Source of the DNA: Pseudomonas sp. GD03919
Lineage (GTDB): Bacteria; Pseudomonadota; Gammaproteobacteria; Pseudomonadales; Pseudomonadaceae
Direction of reading: 5' to 3'
Length of the DNA: 64,000 nucleotides
NCBI RefSeq assembly: GCF_029814935.1
Contig: NZ_CP104582.1
Span: 434,001-498,000 of the forward strand
Positions within the stretch are counted from its first letter, which is position 1, and every line of letters starts with the position of its first letter. The position numbers and the translations under genes were made by a program. Below, piece after piece: positions 44,188 through 52,660 of the stretch. The notes below the pieces were generated by a model. The model saw only the letters and a list, made by a program, of their open reading frames with translations, did no database searches and had not been told where the DNA came from.

Positions 44188-45207
44188 CTATTGCAGCTCC
44201 TTCTTTCGGGCGGCCGGCAACACGGAAATAAAGTTTGATAGGGCTACCTGGTGGGCCACATCGTGCGGCAATGCATCCAAGAATGGATTGAAGCCGAACA
44301 TGTACTTACTCAGGCTGCCGAACGTCCCCACGACATCAGAGCCCACCATGAAGCGGTCGGGATATCTAGCTACTAGGTCTACCCAGTCCGCATCTGCTCT
44401 TCCCTGTTCATCCACGAGGTATGGGTGCAGCACGGTCCACGACATATCGATATAGAGATTGGGATAGCTCTCTAACAGCTGCTCAAGCGTCGGCAGAAGG
44501 AAGCTCATCTTGCCCTGGGTTCGATAGATTTCCATGCTTGTGCCTGCATGAGCCCAGATGAAGCGAACATCCGGATTGGAACGAAGTGCCTCCTCAAACT
44601 CTTCAAGGTACAGTGGATACCGCTCCCGTTTAGAGGTGATGTTGGAGTGGAGTAGAACAGGTAGGTCGAACTCGGCAGCCACCCGATAAACCTTGGCCAT
44701 CGCCTTGCTGTTTGCCCGCGGAGCTTTCCCATAGATCAGTGCCGTCAGATAGTCATGACGGGTAAACACCTCTCCAATCCCTTGCCACAAACCAGGATCG
44801 AGCTCTAGCAGGCGCCGGATCTGGGCATCAGCATTCATATCGTTCGGATTGAATCCCGATATGAATGGGTGGAACCGCTTTTTCTGCTCCGGCGGTAGCT
44901 GCTTGTAGGCATGCGCGATAAGCGTATCGGTCGCGCTGTACCAGTAAGCCCTAGCATCATCCCCCGCATAGTAGCGGGGGCGCTTCGGCTCATCCTCGTC
45001 CCACTCCTTCGCGACTGAAATCCCCGACAACATGGCGTGGTCGATGTTTGCCGCCGCAGCCTCCTCAAGCAGTGGCCGAATTCCGGCACTTGCTTGGAAA
45101 AAATCTACGTAGTGCAGATGTGTATCGCTGTAGCGATAATTGTTGGCCTGGGCGCTAGTGCCCACAAGGCAGACAACTGCAGCCAACAGAAACGACATGG
45201 GGAACAT
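44188..45207 (-). CDS. Exported amidohydrolase-family protein
   Basis: About 339 residues with a signal peptide (MFPMSFLLAAVVCLVGTSAQA) and a TIM-barrel metal-dependent hydrolase fold. The first metal motif is SDTHLHYVDFF (H-x-H). Further metal ligands appear in LPVLLHSNITS, FIWAHAGTS and FMVGSDVVGTFG (catalytic Asp). The start with AGAGG upstream is preferred over a GTG at 45252 that lacks a ribosome site. It follows pcp closely in the same direction, and such pairs recur in metal clusters, but the substrate is unknown. Confidence 0.8.
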   Translation of the reverse strand: MFPMSFLLAAVVCLVGTSAQANNYRYSDTHLHYVDFFQASAGIRPLLEEAAAANIDHAMLSGISVAKEWDEDEPKRPRYYAGDDARAYWYSATDTLIAHAYKQLPPEQKKRFHPFISGFNPNDMNADAQIRRLLELDPGLWQGIGEVFTRHDYLTALIYGKAPRANSKAMAKVYRVAAEFDLPVLLHSNITSKRERYPLYLEEFEEALRSNPDVRFIWAHAGTSMEIYRTQGKMSFLLPTLEQLLESYPNLYIDMSWTVLHPYLVDEQGRADADWVDLVARYPDRFMVGSDVVGTFGSLSKYMFGFNPFLDALPHDVAHQVALSNFISVLPAARKKELQ

Positions 45208-45254
45208 GAAAAAGCCTCTGCTTGGCATCAGCCTCGGCAAATTGAGTTTCACCG

Positions 45255-45872
45255 CTAACTAGCAGCAGTGACCGAGAGAGCAAGGCGAAGGGCTTGAGTG
45301 ACGACAGACTCGGCCATGCTCGGTGCATTCGCTTTATTGGCTGCCTGCCCAGGCAGATAGGGGATATGCACAAAACCAGCCCTGACAGAACGAGGAAGAG
45401 TGCTGACTGCGTGCATAAGGCTGTAGAACAGGCTGTTGCACACATAGGCCCCGGCACTAAGCGATATCTCCACCGGAATTCCGTAAACGCGCAACCTCGT
45501 TGCTATGGCCTTCACGGGCAAGGTTGTGAAATACGCCGCTGGCCCGCCCTCCAGTATCAACTGATCTGTTGGTTGCCTCCCGGCATTGTCCGGGATGCTG
45601 GCGTCCTGCAGGTTGATAGCCACTCGCTCTAGTAAGACCACAGCACGACCACCTGCCTGTCCGACTGCCACGATGATGTCAGGTTGATGCAGCGCCAGGA
45701 GTTGATCCAAACGGAGAAGAGAGTCTGTAAACGTACATGGGAGCAACGCACTGACAACGCGGTGCCCCAAGCCAATTTTCTGGCCATCAAGCCCCCGCAC
45801 GACTTCCCAGGATGCATTGAGTCTTTCTCCACCGAAAGGCTCAAATCCTGTTAACAAGATGGTCTTAGGCAT
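45255..45872 (-). CDS. pcp: Pyroglutamyl-peptidase I
   Basis: A 205-residue C15 cysteine peptidase. It starts TILLTGFEPFGGERLNASWEVV and has the Glu region VGQAGGRAVVLLERVAINLQDA. The catalytic Cys is in GAYVCNSLFYSLM (about residue 144) and the His in FVHIPYLPGQ (about 167). It removes N-terminal pyroglutamate from peptides. It is followed by the exported amidohydrolase on the same strand. The reason for its presence in a metal island is unclear. Confidence 0.93.
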   Translation of the reverse strand: MPKTILLTGFEPFGGERLNASWEVVRGLDGQKIGLGHRVVSALLPCTFTDSLLRLDQLLALHQPDIIVAVGQAGGRAVVLLERVAINLQDASIPDNAGRQPTDQLILEGGPAAYFTTLPVKAIATRLRVYGIPVEISLSAGAYVCNSLFYSLMHAVSTLPRSVRAGFVHIPYLPGQAANKANAPSMAESVVTQALRLALSVTAAS

Positions 45873-45979
45873 TTAGCTTTCCTTGGGCAGAACAACACCG
45901 CGCCGGCCAGTCCGAAGAATGGCCGGCGGGTTGCTTTCAACAGGGTTTCCCTTCCTCTGGGCGAGGAAGGGTTACAGCG

Positions 45980-46657
45980 TTAGATCACACGCTTGATGCT
46001 GATGTAGTCGCCCTCGGTGCGCAGGGTGACAGTCACAGGCTTACTGGAGCGGTTACGCCAGAACCAGCCATGTTTGCCGTCGAAGGCAGCCTCCAGCACA
46101 CCAGAATCCTCCGGCGTGGAGCGGCCTTTCCCGTAGCCATGGTAGAAGTCGCGCGGAGCGTTATAAGGATCGCCATGGGTGTCGTAGTTAACAACGCCAC
46201 CGTTAACACTCCACTGGTAGTGCACTTTGGCGCCTTGCTTCATCTCCAACTTGATCTCGGCGCCCTGGTTTGGGCTCAGAGTGACGGTCATCTCATGCTG
46301 CAGACCAGCAGGCTTTTCAGTCGCCGCTGGTTGGGCGGGAGCTACTGCAACCGGGGCGGGGGGTGGGGCTACTGCCGGAGCTACAGGTGCAGAGGGCGCA
46401 GCTGCCGCAGGTGCCGAAGCAGCCGCCTGAGCCGCAGCCTCATCCGCTAGCGCCTCTTCAGCCAGCTGTATTTTCACTTCGCCCATCTGCGTCAGGCCAA
46501 GAGCGCGACCCACCCCAGTAGGATCCATCGCATATTCCGAAGGCATGACCACTGTAACCAGCAGTCCGCAAGCGACGACTGCTGCGATGATGGTGGAGCG
46601 CAACAGCTGCGCCGAAGAGGGAAGCTCGTTGAGAGTCGGAAGCTTGGTATTGAACAT
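45980..46657 (-). CDS. Transmembrane anchor protein of a metal cluster
   Basis: A 225-residue protein with one membrane segment near residues 20-40 (LLRSTIIAAVVACGLLVTVVMP), an Ala/Pro-rich linker (about 70-115) and a C-terminal beta domain (HEMTVTLSPNQGAEIKLEMKQGAKVHYQWSVNGGVVNYDTHGDPY, then GWFWRNRSSKPVTVTLRTEG). This matches proteins annotated as transmembrane anchor proteins next to HupE genes. It lies 12 bp after hupE on the same strand. Function unknown. Confidence 0.8.
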   Translation of the reverse strand: MFNTKLPTLNELPSSAQLLRSTIIAAVVACGLLVTVVMPSEYAMDPTGVGRALGLTQMGEVKIQLAEEALADEAAAQAAASAPAAAAPSAPVAPAVAPPPAPVAVAPAQPAATEKPAGLQHEMTVTLSPNQGAEIKLEMKQGAKVHYQWSVNGGVVNYDTHGDPYNAPRDFYHGYGKGRSTPEDSGVLEAAFDGKHGWFWRNRSSKPVTVTLRTEGDYISIKRVI

Positions 46658-46669
46658 TATGAGAGTTCC

Positions 46670-47407
46670 TTACTGAGAGACGATCAGGCCGGTGATCTGG
46701 TAGCCCATGAGCAAGAAGCCGGCGCTCATCATGGCGACGTTGGCGGTATAGGCATGGCGCCAGAAGCTGGCAGTACGTCGCCAGTAGCCCATCAGGATGA
46801 GGATGCCGCCGAGGGCCAGCAGTTGGCCGATCTCGACGCCGACGTTGAAGGCAATCAGGTTGGCAATCAGACCGTCAGGAGAGATTTCGAACTCCTGGAT
46901 CTTGGTGGCCAGGCCGAAACCATGAAGCAGGCCGAAGATCAGAGTCGCCGCGCGAGTATCGGGCTGATAGCCAAACCAGCGCTGGAAGGCGCCGAGGTTA
47001 TCCAGTGCCTTGTAGACGACCGAAAAACCGATGATCGCGTCGATCACATACGAGCTGATGCTGATATTGCTCAGCACTCCAAACAGCAGGGTGATCGAGT
47101 GGCCGGCCGCGAACAACGTGACGTACAGACCAACGTCCTTCATGCGGTAGAGGAAGAAGATCACGCCGAATAGGAACAGCAGGTGGTCGTAGCCGGTGAT
47201 CATGTGTTTGGCGCCCATGTAGATGAAGGGCATCAACATCACGCCGGTACTTTCCTGGATGAAGCCCTTGTCGCCTTCGGGCACTCCGTGGGCCAGTGCG
47301 TCCGGCACAACCGCCAGTAAGAGTGCGAGGGCGAGCAGGGGTAGATAGAGCGGTCGACGCAGGCGCGCGATCAGCGCCCCGGCTCCGCTCTGGAGAAGCA
47401 AATTCAT
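46670..47407 (-). CDS. HupE/UreJ-family nickel/cobalt permease
   Basis: A 245-residue membrane protein with about seven segments. The HupE motif is present as MGAKHMITGYDHLLFLFGVIFFLYRMKDV, and FAAGHSITLLFGV follows; the His residues in these motifs bind metal. The family moves nickel or cobalt, usually inward for hydrogenase or urease. Here it sits with RcnR/RcnA, so it may work in homeostasis. Confidence 0.9.
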   Translation of the reverse strand: MNLLLQSGAGALIARLRRPLYLPLLALALLLAVVPDALAHGVPEGDKGFIQESTGVMLMPFIYMGAKHMITGYDHLLFLFGVIFFLYRMKDVGLYVTLFAAGHSITLLFGVLSNISISSYVIDAIIGFSVVYKALDNLGAFQRWFGYQPDTRAATLIFGLLHGFGLATKIQEFEISPDGLIANLIAFNVGVEIGQLLALGGILILMGYWRRTASFWRHAYTANVAMMSAGFLLMGYQITGLIVSQ

Positions 47408-47456
47408 AGAAATTTCCTGGGTTGTAGTGGTCTGGGGCTGCGAGGCGCAGCCGGTT

Positions 47457-47798
47457 TCAGAACACGAACCCAGAGCGTGGTGGTCGCTCGATCAGATAGA
47501 TCGGCCACTCAGGGGTAGTAGCTCGCTGGGAGCGGGGGGGAGGATCTTGCTCGGGGCGTGACTGCAATGTCACCGGCGTCCCGAGATACGGGACCTCATG
47601 TACATGGTCAGCAGCATGCTTGTGACTAGGAATAGATGGTGCGTCTACATCGTGGGAATGACCATGAGAGACAGCCCCGGTGTAATCCCCCGGTATCAAC
47701 GGTGCCTTAATGGCAGTCAGCGAGTGCCCTACCCAGGCCAGCAATAGGGCCAGTATCAGCGCGATAACGGGTTTCTTTGAGGCACTCCGACTAGCCAT
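47457..47798 (-). CDS. His-rich exported protein of unknown function
   Basis: A 113-residue protein with an N-terminal hydrophobic segment (KPVIALILALLLAWVGHSLTA) and a periplasmic part rich in His (SHGHSHDVDAPSIPSHKHAADHVHEV), followed by a Pro/Arg-rich tail. It may bind nickel or cobalt in the periplasm. It is first on its strand in the hupE-anchor group and divergent from the rcnR-like gene, sharing the operator at 47842-47873. Confidence 0.7.
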   Translation of the reverse strand: MASRSASKKPVIALILALLLAWVGHSLTAIKAPLIPGDYTGAVSHGHSHDVDAPSIPSHKHAADHVHEVPYLGTPVTLQSRPEQDPPPRSQRATTPEWPIYLIERPPRSGFVF

Positions 47799-47841
47799 TT
47801 TCCTGCGTCTTGCATCTCTCTATGGAGAAGAGTCTCGCTTG

Positions 47842-47873
47842 CTCACATCCCCTCTGGGGGGATAGGATGTGAG
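47842..47873. promoter_or_regulatory. RcnR-like operator
   Basis: CTCACATCC and GGATGTGAG form a perfect 9-bp inverted repeat around CCTCTGGGGGGATA. RcnR/CsoR-type repressors bind a G-tract flanked by inverted repeats, and this lies 31 bp before the rcnR-like start and between two divergent metal genes. Confidence 0.7.
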
Positions 47874-47903
47874 CGTAATTCATCAAGGCACAGGACTCAA
47901 GTC

Positions 47904-48197
47904 ATGAGCGACCACGAACACGGCCATGGACACCGCCACCAGAGCCACGCCGATGTCATGAAACGCCTGAAGCGCGCCGAGGGCCATCTGCGCAGCACCA
48001 TCGCGATGATCGAAGCCGGCCGCGAGTGCGTGGACATCGCGCAGCAGCTACATGCTGTTGAGAAAGCCGTTTGCCAAGCCAAACGCACTCTCATCCAAGA
48101 CCATATCGACCACTGCCTCGAACACTCGATGGACTCCATCGCCACTGGCCAACGCTCGTCCCTCGAAGACTTTAAGCAGATCACGAAGTACCTGTAG
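47904..48197 (+). CDS. rcnR: RcnR/CsoR-family metal-sensing repressor
   Basis: A 97-residue all-helical repressor. The His-rich N-terminus (DHEHGHGHRHQSHADV) precedes MKRLKRAEGHLRSTIAMIEAGRECVDIAQQLHAVEKAV, where the Cys in ECVDIA is the conserved metal ligand. LIQDHIDHCLEHSM has further His ligands. Nickel or cobalt binding would release DNA and allow rcnA expression. It is 7 bp upstream of rcnA. Confidence 0.92.
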   Translation: MSDHEHGHGHRHQSHADVMKRLKRAEGHLRSTIAMIEAGRECVDIAQQLHAVEKAVCQAKRTLIQDHIDHCLEHSMDSIATGQRSSLEDFKQITKYL

Positions 48198-48204
48198 GTA
48201 TCCC

Positions 48205-49323
48205 ATGTCCAGCTTTGCCGATTTGCTGCAGCAGGGTGCATCCCACGCCTGGCTGTACTTCCCCAGCGCTATCCTCCTGGGGGCATTGCACGGCCTGGAA
48301 CCAGGCCACTCGAAGACCATGATGGCCGCCTTCATCGTGGCCATTCGGGGCACGGTGAAGCAGGCAATCCTGCTGGGTCTGGCAGCAACGATCTCGCATA
48401 CAGCGGTGGTCTGGTTGGTGGCCATGGGCGGTATGTACCTAGGCCAGAATCTGAACGCAGAAACGACCGAGCCCTACTTCCAGCTCGCCTCCGCAGCGAT
48501 CATCGTCACCATCGCTTTGTGGATGTTGTGGCGCACCTGGCGTGGCGAGCAGATGTGGCGCTTCGAAGAAGACGGCTCTCATGATCACCACCATGACGAA
48601 ACCCGACGTATCGATACAGGGCACGGCCGCATTGAGCTATCGATCTTCGAAGAGGGAGTACCTCCGCGCTGGCGCCTGCGGACCCTGAGCGGCCATACCT
48701 GGCCAGCAGAGGAAATCAGTCTGGCTACAACTAGGCCAGATGGTGCGCTCCAGCAGTTCCGTTTTGTGCATCGTGGCGAGTACTTGGAGTCCGTCGCAGA
48801 AATCCCCGAGCCTCACCAATTCATCGCACGACTGAGCCTTGGACATGCCGGCCACTCACACGATTACGATCTGGATTTCCACGAGCATGATCATGGCCAC
48901 GGCCATGCAGATCTGCAGGGTCTGGAGTTATCGCTAGAGGGATACCAGGACGCCCACGAGCGAGCCCACGCCAATGACATCCGCAATCGCTTCACCAATC
49001 GCAACGTCACGACTGGGCAGATCATCCTGTTCGGCCTGACTGGCGGCCTGATTCCCTGCCCAGCAGCGATCACAGTGTTGTTGCTGTGCCTGCAGGTGAA
49101 GGAAGTAGCTCTTGGGGCTGTCCTGGTGCTGTGCTTCAGCATTGGCCTGGCAGTAACGCTGGTTGCCGTCGGAGCAGCCGCTGCAGTAGGTGCCCGCCAA
49201 GCAACCAATCGCTGGCCATGGCTGGGAGCTGTTGCTCGTCGTGCTCCCTATCTCTCCAGCCTGCTCATCATTGGTGTCGGTATCTACGTCGGCATTCATG
49301 GCTGGATTGGCCTGACTGCGTAA
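48205..49323 (+). CDS. rcnA: Nickel/cobalt efflux permease RcnA
   Basis: A 372-residue membrane protein: FADLLQQGASHAWLYFPSAILLGALHGLEPGHSKTMMAAFIVAIRGT at the N-terminus, with the family's HGLEPGHSK motif. A long cytoplasmic loop (about residues 125-265) contains several His clusters (SHDHHHDETR, HAGHSHDYDLDFHEHDHGHGHADLQ). C-terminal segments carry GLTGGLIPCPAAITVLLLCLQ. It exports Ni and Co. The start was chosen at MSSFADLL by homology, after the rcnR stop. Confidence 0.93.
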   Translation: MSSFADLLQQGASHAWLYFPSAILLGALHGLEPGHSKTMMAAFIVAIRGTVKQAILLGLAATISHTAVVWLVAMGGMYLGQNLNAETTEPYFQLASAAIIVTIALWMLWRTWRGEQMWRFEEDGSHDHHHDETRRIDTGHGRIELSIFEEGVPPRWRLRTLSGHTWPAEEISLATTRPDGALQQFRFVHRGEYLESVAEIPEPHQFIARLSLGHAGHSHDYDLDFHEHDHGHGHADLQGLELSLEGYQDAHERAHANDIRNRFTNRNVTTGQIILFGLTGGLIPCPAAITVLLLCLQVKEVALGAVLVLCFSIGLAVTLVAVGAAAAVGARQATNRWPWLGAVARRAPYLSSLLIIGVGIYVGIHGWIGLTA

Positions 49324-49764
49324 ATGTTAGAGCTGTCAGGCTATCTGGGCCTATTCCTCGCCGCCTTTGGCGCCGCAACGCTGATCCCCATGCAGTCCGA
49401 AGCGGTGCTAGCTGGGCTGCTGGCCAGTGGAAGCTATTCGGTCACCATGCTGTTGCTGGTAGCCACGGCAGGCAACGTATTGGGTTCCGCGGCCAACTGG
49501 CTGCTTGGGCGCTATATCGAGCACTTTCGGCACAAGCGCTGGTTTCCGGTCAGTGACGACAAGCTGGCTCGAGCTCAAGTTGCCTACCACCGATACGGCC
49601 GCTGGTCGCTGCTCCTGAGCTGGGTGCCGATCATTGGCGATCCGCTGACGATGATCGCCGGCGTCATGCGCGAACCGCTCTGGAGCTTCTTGCTGATCGT
49701 TCTGCTGGCCAAGTTCTCCCGGTACCTGGCACTAACTGCTATGACTTTGGGAGTGATGGGGTAA
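49324..49764 (+). CDS. YqaA-family membrane protein
   Basis: A 146-residue protein with about four membrane segments and VTT/DedA-like features: GAATLIPMQSEAVLAGLLA, NVLGSAANWLLGRYIEHF, and LSWVPIIGDPLTMIAGVMREPLWSF. Members are small inner-membrane proteins of uncertain function. It starts directly after the rcnA stop and shares one base with the traX-like start, so it belongs to the rcnR-rcnA operon. Confidence 0.85.
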   Translation: MLELSGYLGLFLAAFGAATLIPMQSEAVLAGLLASGSYSVTMLLLVATAGNVLGSAANWLLGRYIEHFRHKRWFPVSDDKLARAQVAYHRYGRWSLLLSWVPIIGDPLTMIAGVMREPLWSFLLIVLLAKFSRYLALTAMTLGVMG

Positions 49765-50465
49765 TGCGCTCGACCAGCCTGGACCTCGTCAAATGGCTCG
49801 CCATGCTGACGATGGTGATAGACCACCTGCGCTACCTCCGGCCTGAGGCGACAGCATGGTTCTTCGTTATCGGCCGATTTGCGTTCCCATTGTTCTGCCT
49901 GGGTATCGCTGCCAACGTATCCCGCTCTCGCCCAGGTGATCTGTACAGTGAAAACAATTTTCGCTATCTGAGTTGGCTACTGGCCTTCAGTTTCGTATCC
50001 GAACTGCCTTACCGAATGCTGTCAGACATGAGCAATACGCTGAATGTCATGCCGACACTGATGCTGGGTCTGTTCGTTGCTTGGAGTGTCCACCATAGCG
50101 GCCGCACCGGTCTGATACTGGGACTCGCCACACTGACTGCTGCTGGCGCTCTTCATGATCAGTTGATGTATGGCGCGTTTGGAGTGCTGCTACCGGCAAC
50201 GATGGTGCTAGCGATACAACGTCCTGGAGCCACCTGGCTCGTACCTGCGGTATTTAGCGTCTTGGCCAATAGCCGTTACGGGTGGACCGGGGTAGGCCCT
50301 TTTGATACTTGGTGGGCACTAGTAAGCACCTTCTTGGCGCCACTGGTAGGCCTCTGGCTCTTGAAACAAAAGATCTCTCGCCATGTATGGCCCGTCGGGC
50401 GCTGGGGATACTTCTTCTACCCCGGCCACATCACCGTGCTAGTAGGACTGCGTGCGGTTATCTGA
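49764..50465 (+). CDS. TraX-family membrane protein
   Basis: A 233-residue membrane protein: STSLDLVKWLAMLTMVIDHLRYLRP, RFAFPLFCLGIAANVSRS, SELPYRMLSD, and GRWGYFFYPGHITVLVGLR at the end. TraX acetylates F pilin in plasmids, but chromosomal homologues are broadly distributed acyltransferase-like proteins. Its place in the nickel/cobalt operon, with no other tra genes, argues against a conjugation role. Confidence 0.85.
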   Translation: MRSTSLDLVKWLAMLTMVIDHLRYLRPEATAWFFVIGRFAFPLFCLGIAANVSRSRPGDLYSENNFRYLSWLLAFSFVSELPYRMLSDMSNTLNVMPTLMLGLFVAWSVHHSGRTGLILGLATLTAAGALHDQLMYGAFGVLLPATMVLAIQRPGATWLVPAVFSVLANSRYGWTGVGPFDTWWALVSTFLAPLVGLWLLKQKISRHVWPVGRWGYFFYPGHITVLVGLRAVI

Positions 50466-50564
50466 CCGTGGAGTAGAAATACCCTTGCCCAATGAAGGCA
50501 CTTTGCCATACTCCGATTCGTGACCTCAGTCACACACAAGAACTAATCAAAACTGAGTTTGAAC

Positions 50565-50699
50565 ATGAAGAAGCTTTCCGCCGCTCTGATCGCCACTGTG
50601 ATTGCCCTATCCTCTGCTGTTGCAGTTGCCCATAGCGGGGGCACCGACTCGAAGGGCTGCCATACCAATCACACCACCGGCGTCTATCACTGCCACTAA
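50565..50699 (+). CDS. Small exported YHYH/GHT-type peptide
   Basis: A 44-residue protein: MKKLSAALIATVIALSSAVAVA is a signal peptide; the mature part is HSGGTDSKGCHTNHTTGVYHCH. The CHTN-x5-YHCH pattern is that of the small YHYH domain and probably binds a metal ion through Cys and His. It follows the Ni/Co efflux operon by about 100 bp and fits a periplasmic metal-binding role, which is inference. Confidence 0.75.
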   Translation: MKKLSAALIATVIALSSAVAVAHSGGTDSKGCHTNHTTGVYHCH

Positions 50700-50828
50700 C
50701 CTCGGCAGCAGTACCAGCCGCCTCAGCCGAGACGGCTGGATTAGCCGTGGCGTAAGCCAACAGTGAAAATAGTCGCGAACCGCTGGGATGGCGTAGGGCT
50801 ATGAGACTCGCATCGAGTGTCCGCTAAT

Positions 50829-52508
50829 GGCCCAGGCTGTGTAAAAACGTTGGCATCGACCTTGCTGTGATTTGATGGATTCGAAATCAGCGGGGGCGCC
50901 AATGAAGCGTTTTATCCAGGGAGAGCATCGAGGGCAAAGCGCGCTGCTTCCCGAGAGCCTGGATGACTACGTGGCGGACACTAACCCGGTGCGGGTGGTT
51001 GATGTGTTCGTCGATGAACTCGACCTTAGCCAACTGGGTTTCGAGGGTGTCGTCCCGGCGGAAAGCGGCAGACCCGCCTACCATCCTGCCGACCTGCTGA
51101 AGATCTACATCTACGGCTACCTCAATCGCATCCAATCCAGTCGCCGCCTTGAGCGAGAGACCCAGCGCAACGTCGAGCTGATGTGGCTGACCGGGCGCTT
51201 GATGCCGGACTTCAAGACCATCGCCAACTTCCGCAAGGACAACGGCAAGGCAATCCGCGGCGTATGTCGGCAGTTCGTGGTGCTGTGCCAGCAGCTTGGC
51301 CTGTTCTCTGAGGCGCTGGTAGCCATCGATGGCAGCAAGTTCAAGGCGGTCAACAACCGCGACCGCAATTTCACCAGCGCCAAGCTTCAGCGGCGAATGG
51401 AGGAGATCGAGTCCAGCATCAACCGTTACCTGACCGCACTAGATGCCGCTGACCGCCAGGAACCTGCCGTAGCGCAGGTCAAAGCAGAACGCCTCCACCA
51501 CAAGATCGCAACGCTGAAAGCCAAGATGCAGGAGCTCAAGGAAATCGAGGTACAGCTCAACGAAACACCGGACAAACAGATCTCCCTGACCGATCCCGAT
51601 GCCCGCTCAATGAAGACGCGGGGCAGCGGCATGGTCGGCTACAACGTGCAGGCGGCGGTCGACACAAAGCACCACCTGATCGTGACGCATGAGGTCACGA
51701 ACGACGGAGTCGATCGCGATCAACTGAGCGCCATGGCCAAGCAAGCGCGAGAGGCCATGGGTGTTGAGAAGCTCTCGGCGGTCGCAGACAGAGGGTATTT
51801 CAAAGGCGAAGAAATCCTGGCGTGCCATGAGGCTGGGATCACCGTTTTCGTGCCCAAGACGCTGACCTCGGGAGCGACAGCGGCTGGCCGCTTCGGCAAA
51901 GGTGATTTCATCTATGACCCAGTAAAGAACGAGTACCTATGCCCGGCTGGGCAAAGCCTGATCTGGCGTTTTTCTAGTGTAGAGAAAGGGCTGAAGCTGC
52001 ACCGTTACTGGAGTTCGCATTGCCAGGGTTGTGCGCTGAAAGAGCAGTGCACACCGAGTCCACAGCCACGCCGAGTGAGCCGCTGGGAGCATGAAGCAGT
52101 GCTCGAAGCGATGCAGAGTCGTCTGGATCAAGGGCCCGAGATGATGCGAATCCGCCGTCAGACGGTCGAGCACCCGTTCGGCACGCTGAAGAGCTGGATG
52201 GGTGCCACCCATTTCCTCACCAGAACGCTCGACCGGGTGAGCACCGAGATGAGCCTGCATGTGCTCGCCTACAATCTCAAACGCGTGTTGAACGTGCTGG
52301 GCAGCGGTGCCCCGATGGCAGCGATGAAGGCCTGAGGCCTGTTTTACGAGTCTTGCCCCCTCTCAACAGGCGCGCCGAAGCCGGAAGTGCCATAGCAACC
52401 AGAATCACCGAATGCGCCTGATTGGGTCTCCGGCGGCCTCCTGGACGCTGAGAAAATCACCCGGCAGTTGATTGCCATCGCTTGCTGCGTTTTTACACGG
52501 TCTGGGCC
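50829..52508 (+). mobile_element. IS1182-family insertion sequence, complete
   Basis: 1680 bp with imperfect terminal inverted repeats: GGCCCAGGCTGTGTAAAAAC at the left and CGTTTTTACACGGTCTGGGC at the right. It contains one intact transposase. No clear target duplication is seen. The right flank is a GGAAGCGG/CCGCTTCC hairpin (52509-52538), the kind of palindromic site this family favours. Confidence 0.9.
50902..52335 (+). CDS. IS1182-family transposase
   Basis: A 477-residue DDE transposase beginning MKRFIQGEHRGQSALLPESLDDYVADTNPVRVVDVFVDEL. Catalytic positions are ALVAIDGSKFKAVNNRDRNF (first Asp, about 140), LSAVADRGYFKGEEI (second Asp) and the Glu in RIRRQTVEHPFGTLKSWMG. No frameshift or stop is present, so it may be active. 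An upstream ATG at 50875 is an alternative start. Confidence 0.93.
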   Translation: MKRFIQGEHRGQSALLPESLDDYVADTNPVRVVDVFVDELDLSQLGFEGVVPAESGRPAYHPADLLKIYIYGYLNRIQSSRRLERETQRNVELMWLTGRLMPDFKTIANFRKDNGKAIRGVCRQFVVLCQQLGLFSEALVAIDGSKFKAVNNRDRNFTSAKLQRRMEEIESSINRYLTALDAADRQEPAVAQVKAERLHHKIATLKAKMQELKEIEVQLNETPDKQISLTDPDARSMKTRGSGMVGYNVQAAVDTKHHLIVTHEVTNDGVDRDQLSAMAKQAREAMGVEKLSAVADRGYFKGEEILACHEAGITVFVPKTLTSGATAAGRFGKGDFIYDPVKNEYLCPAGQSLIWRFSSVEKGLKLHRYWSSHCQGCALKEQCTPSPQPRRVSRWEHEAVLEAMQSRLDQGPEMMRIRRQTVEHPFGTLKSWMGATHFLTRTLDRVSTEMSLHVLAYNLKRVLNVLGSGAPMAAMKA

Positions 52509-52660
52509 GGAAGCGGTCGCTCGTGGGAGGCCGCTTCCGGCAAGAAGCGGATATTTGGGGACTGCTCCGGATTAACCCCTGCGCCGACGGATTTTCATGA
52601 TTGCAGAGTGCTAGTATCCGTGCGCAGGTTTTGAAGCTAGGTGAACGCGAGGGATAGCAT

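Noticed and set aside
49764-50465. TraX-family gene as evidence for a conjugative element
   Set aside because: No other transfer, relaxase or type IV secretion genes are present, and the gene is embedded in a nickel/cobalt operon.
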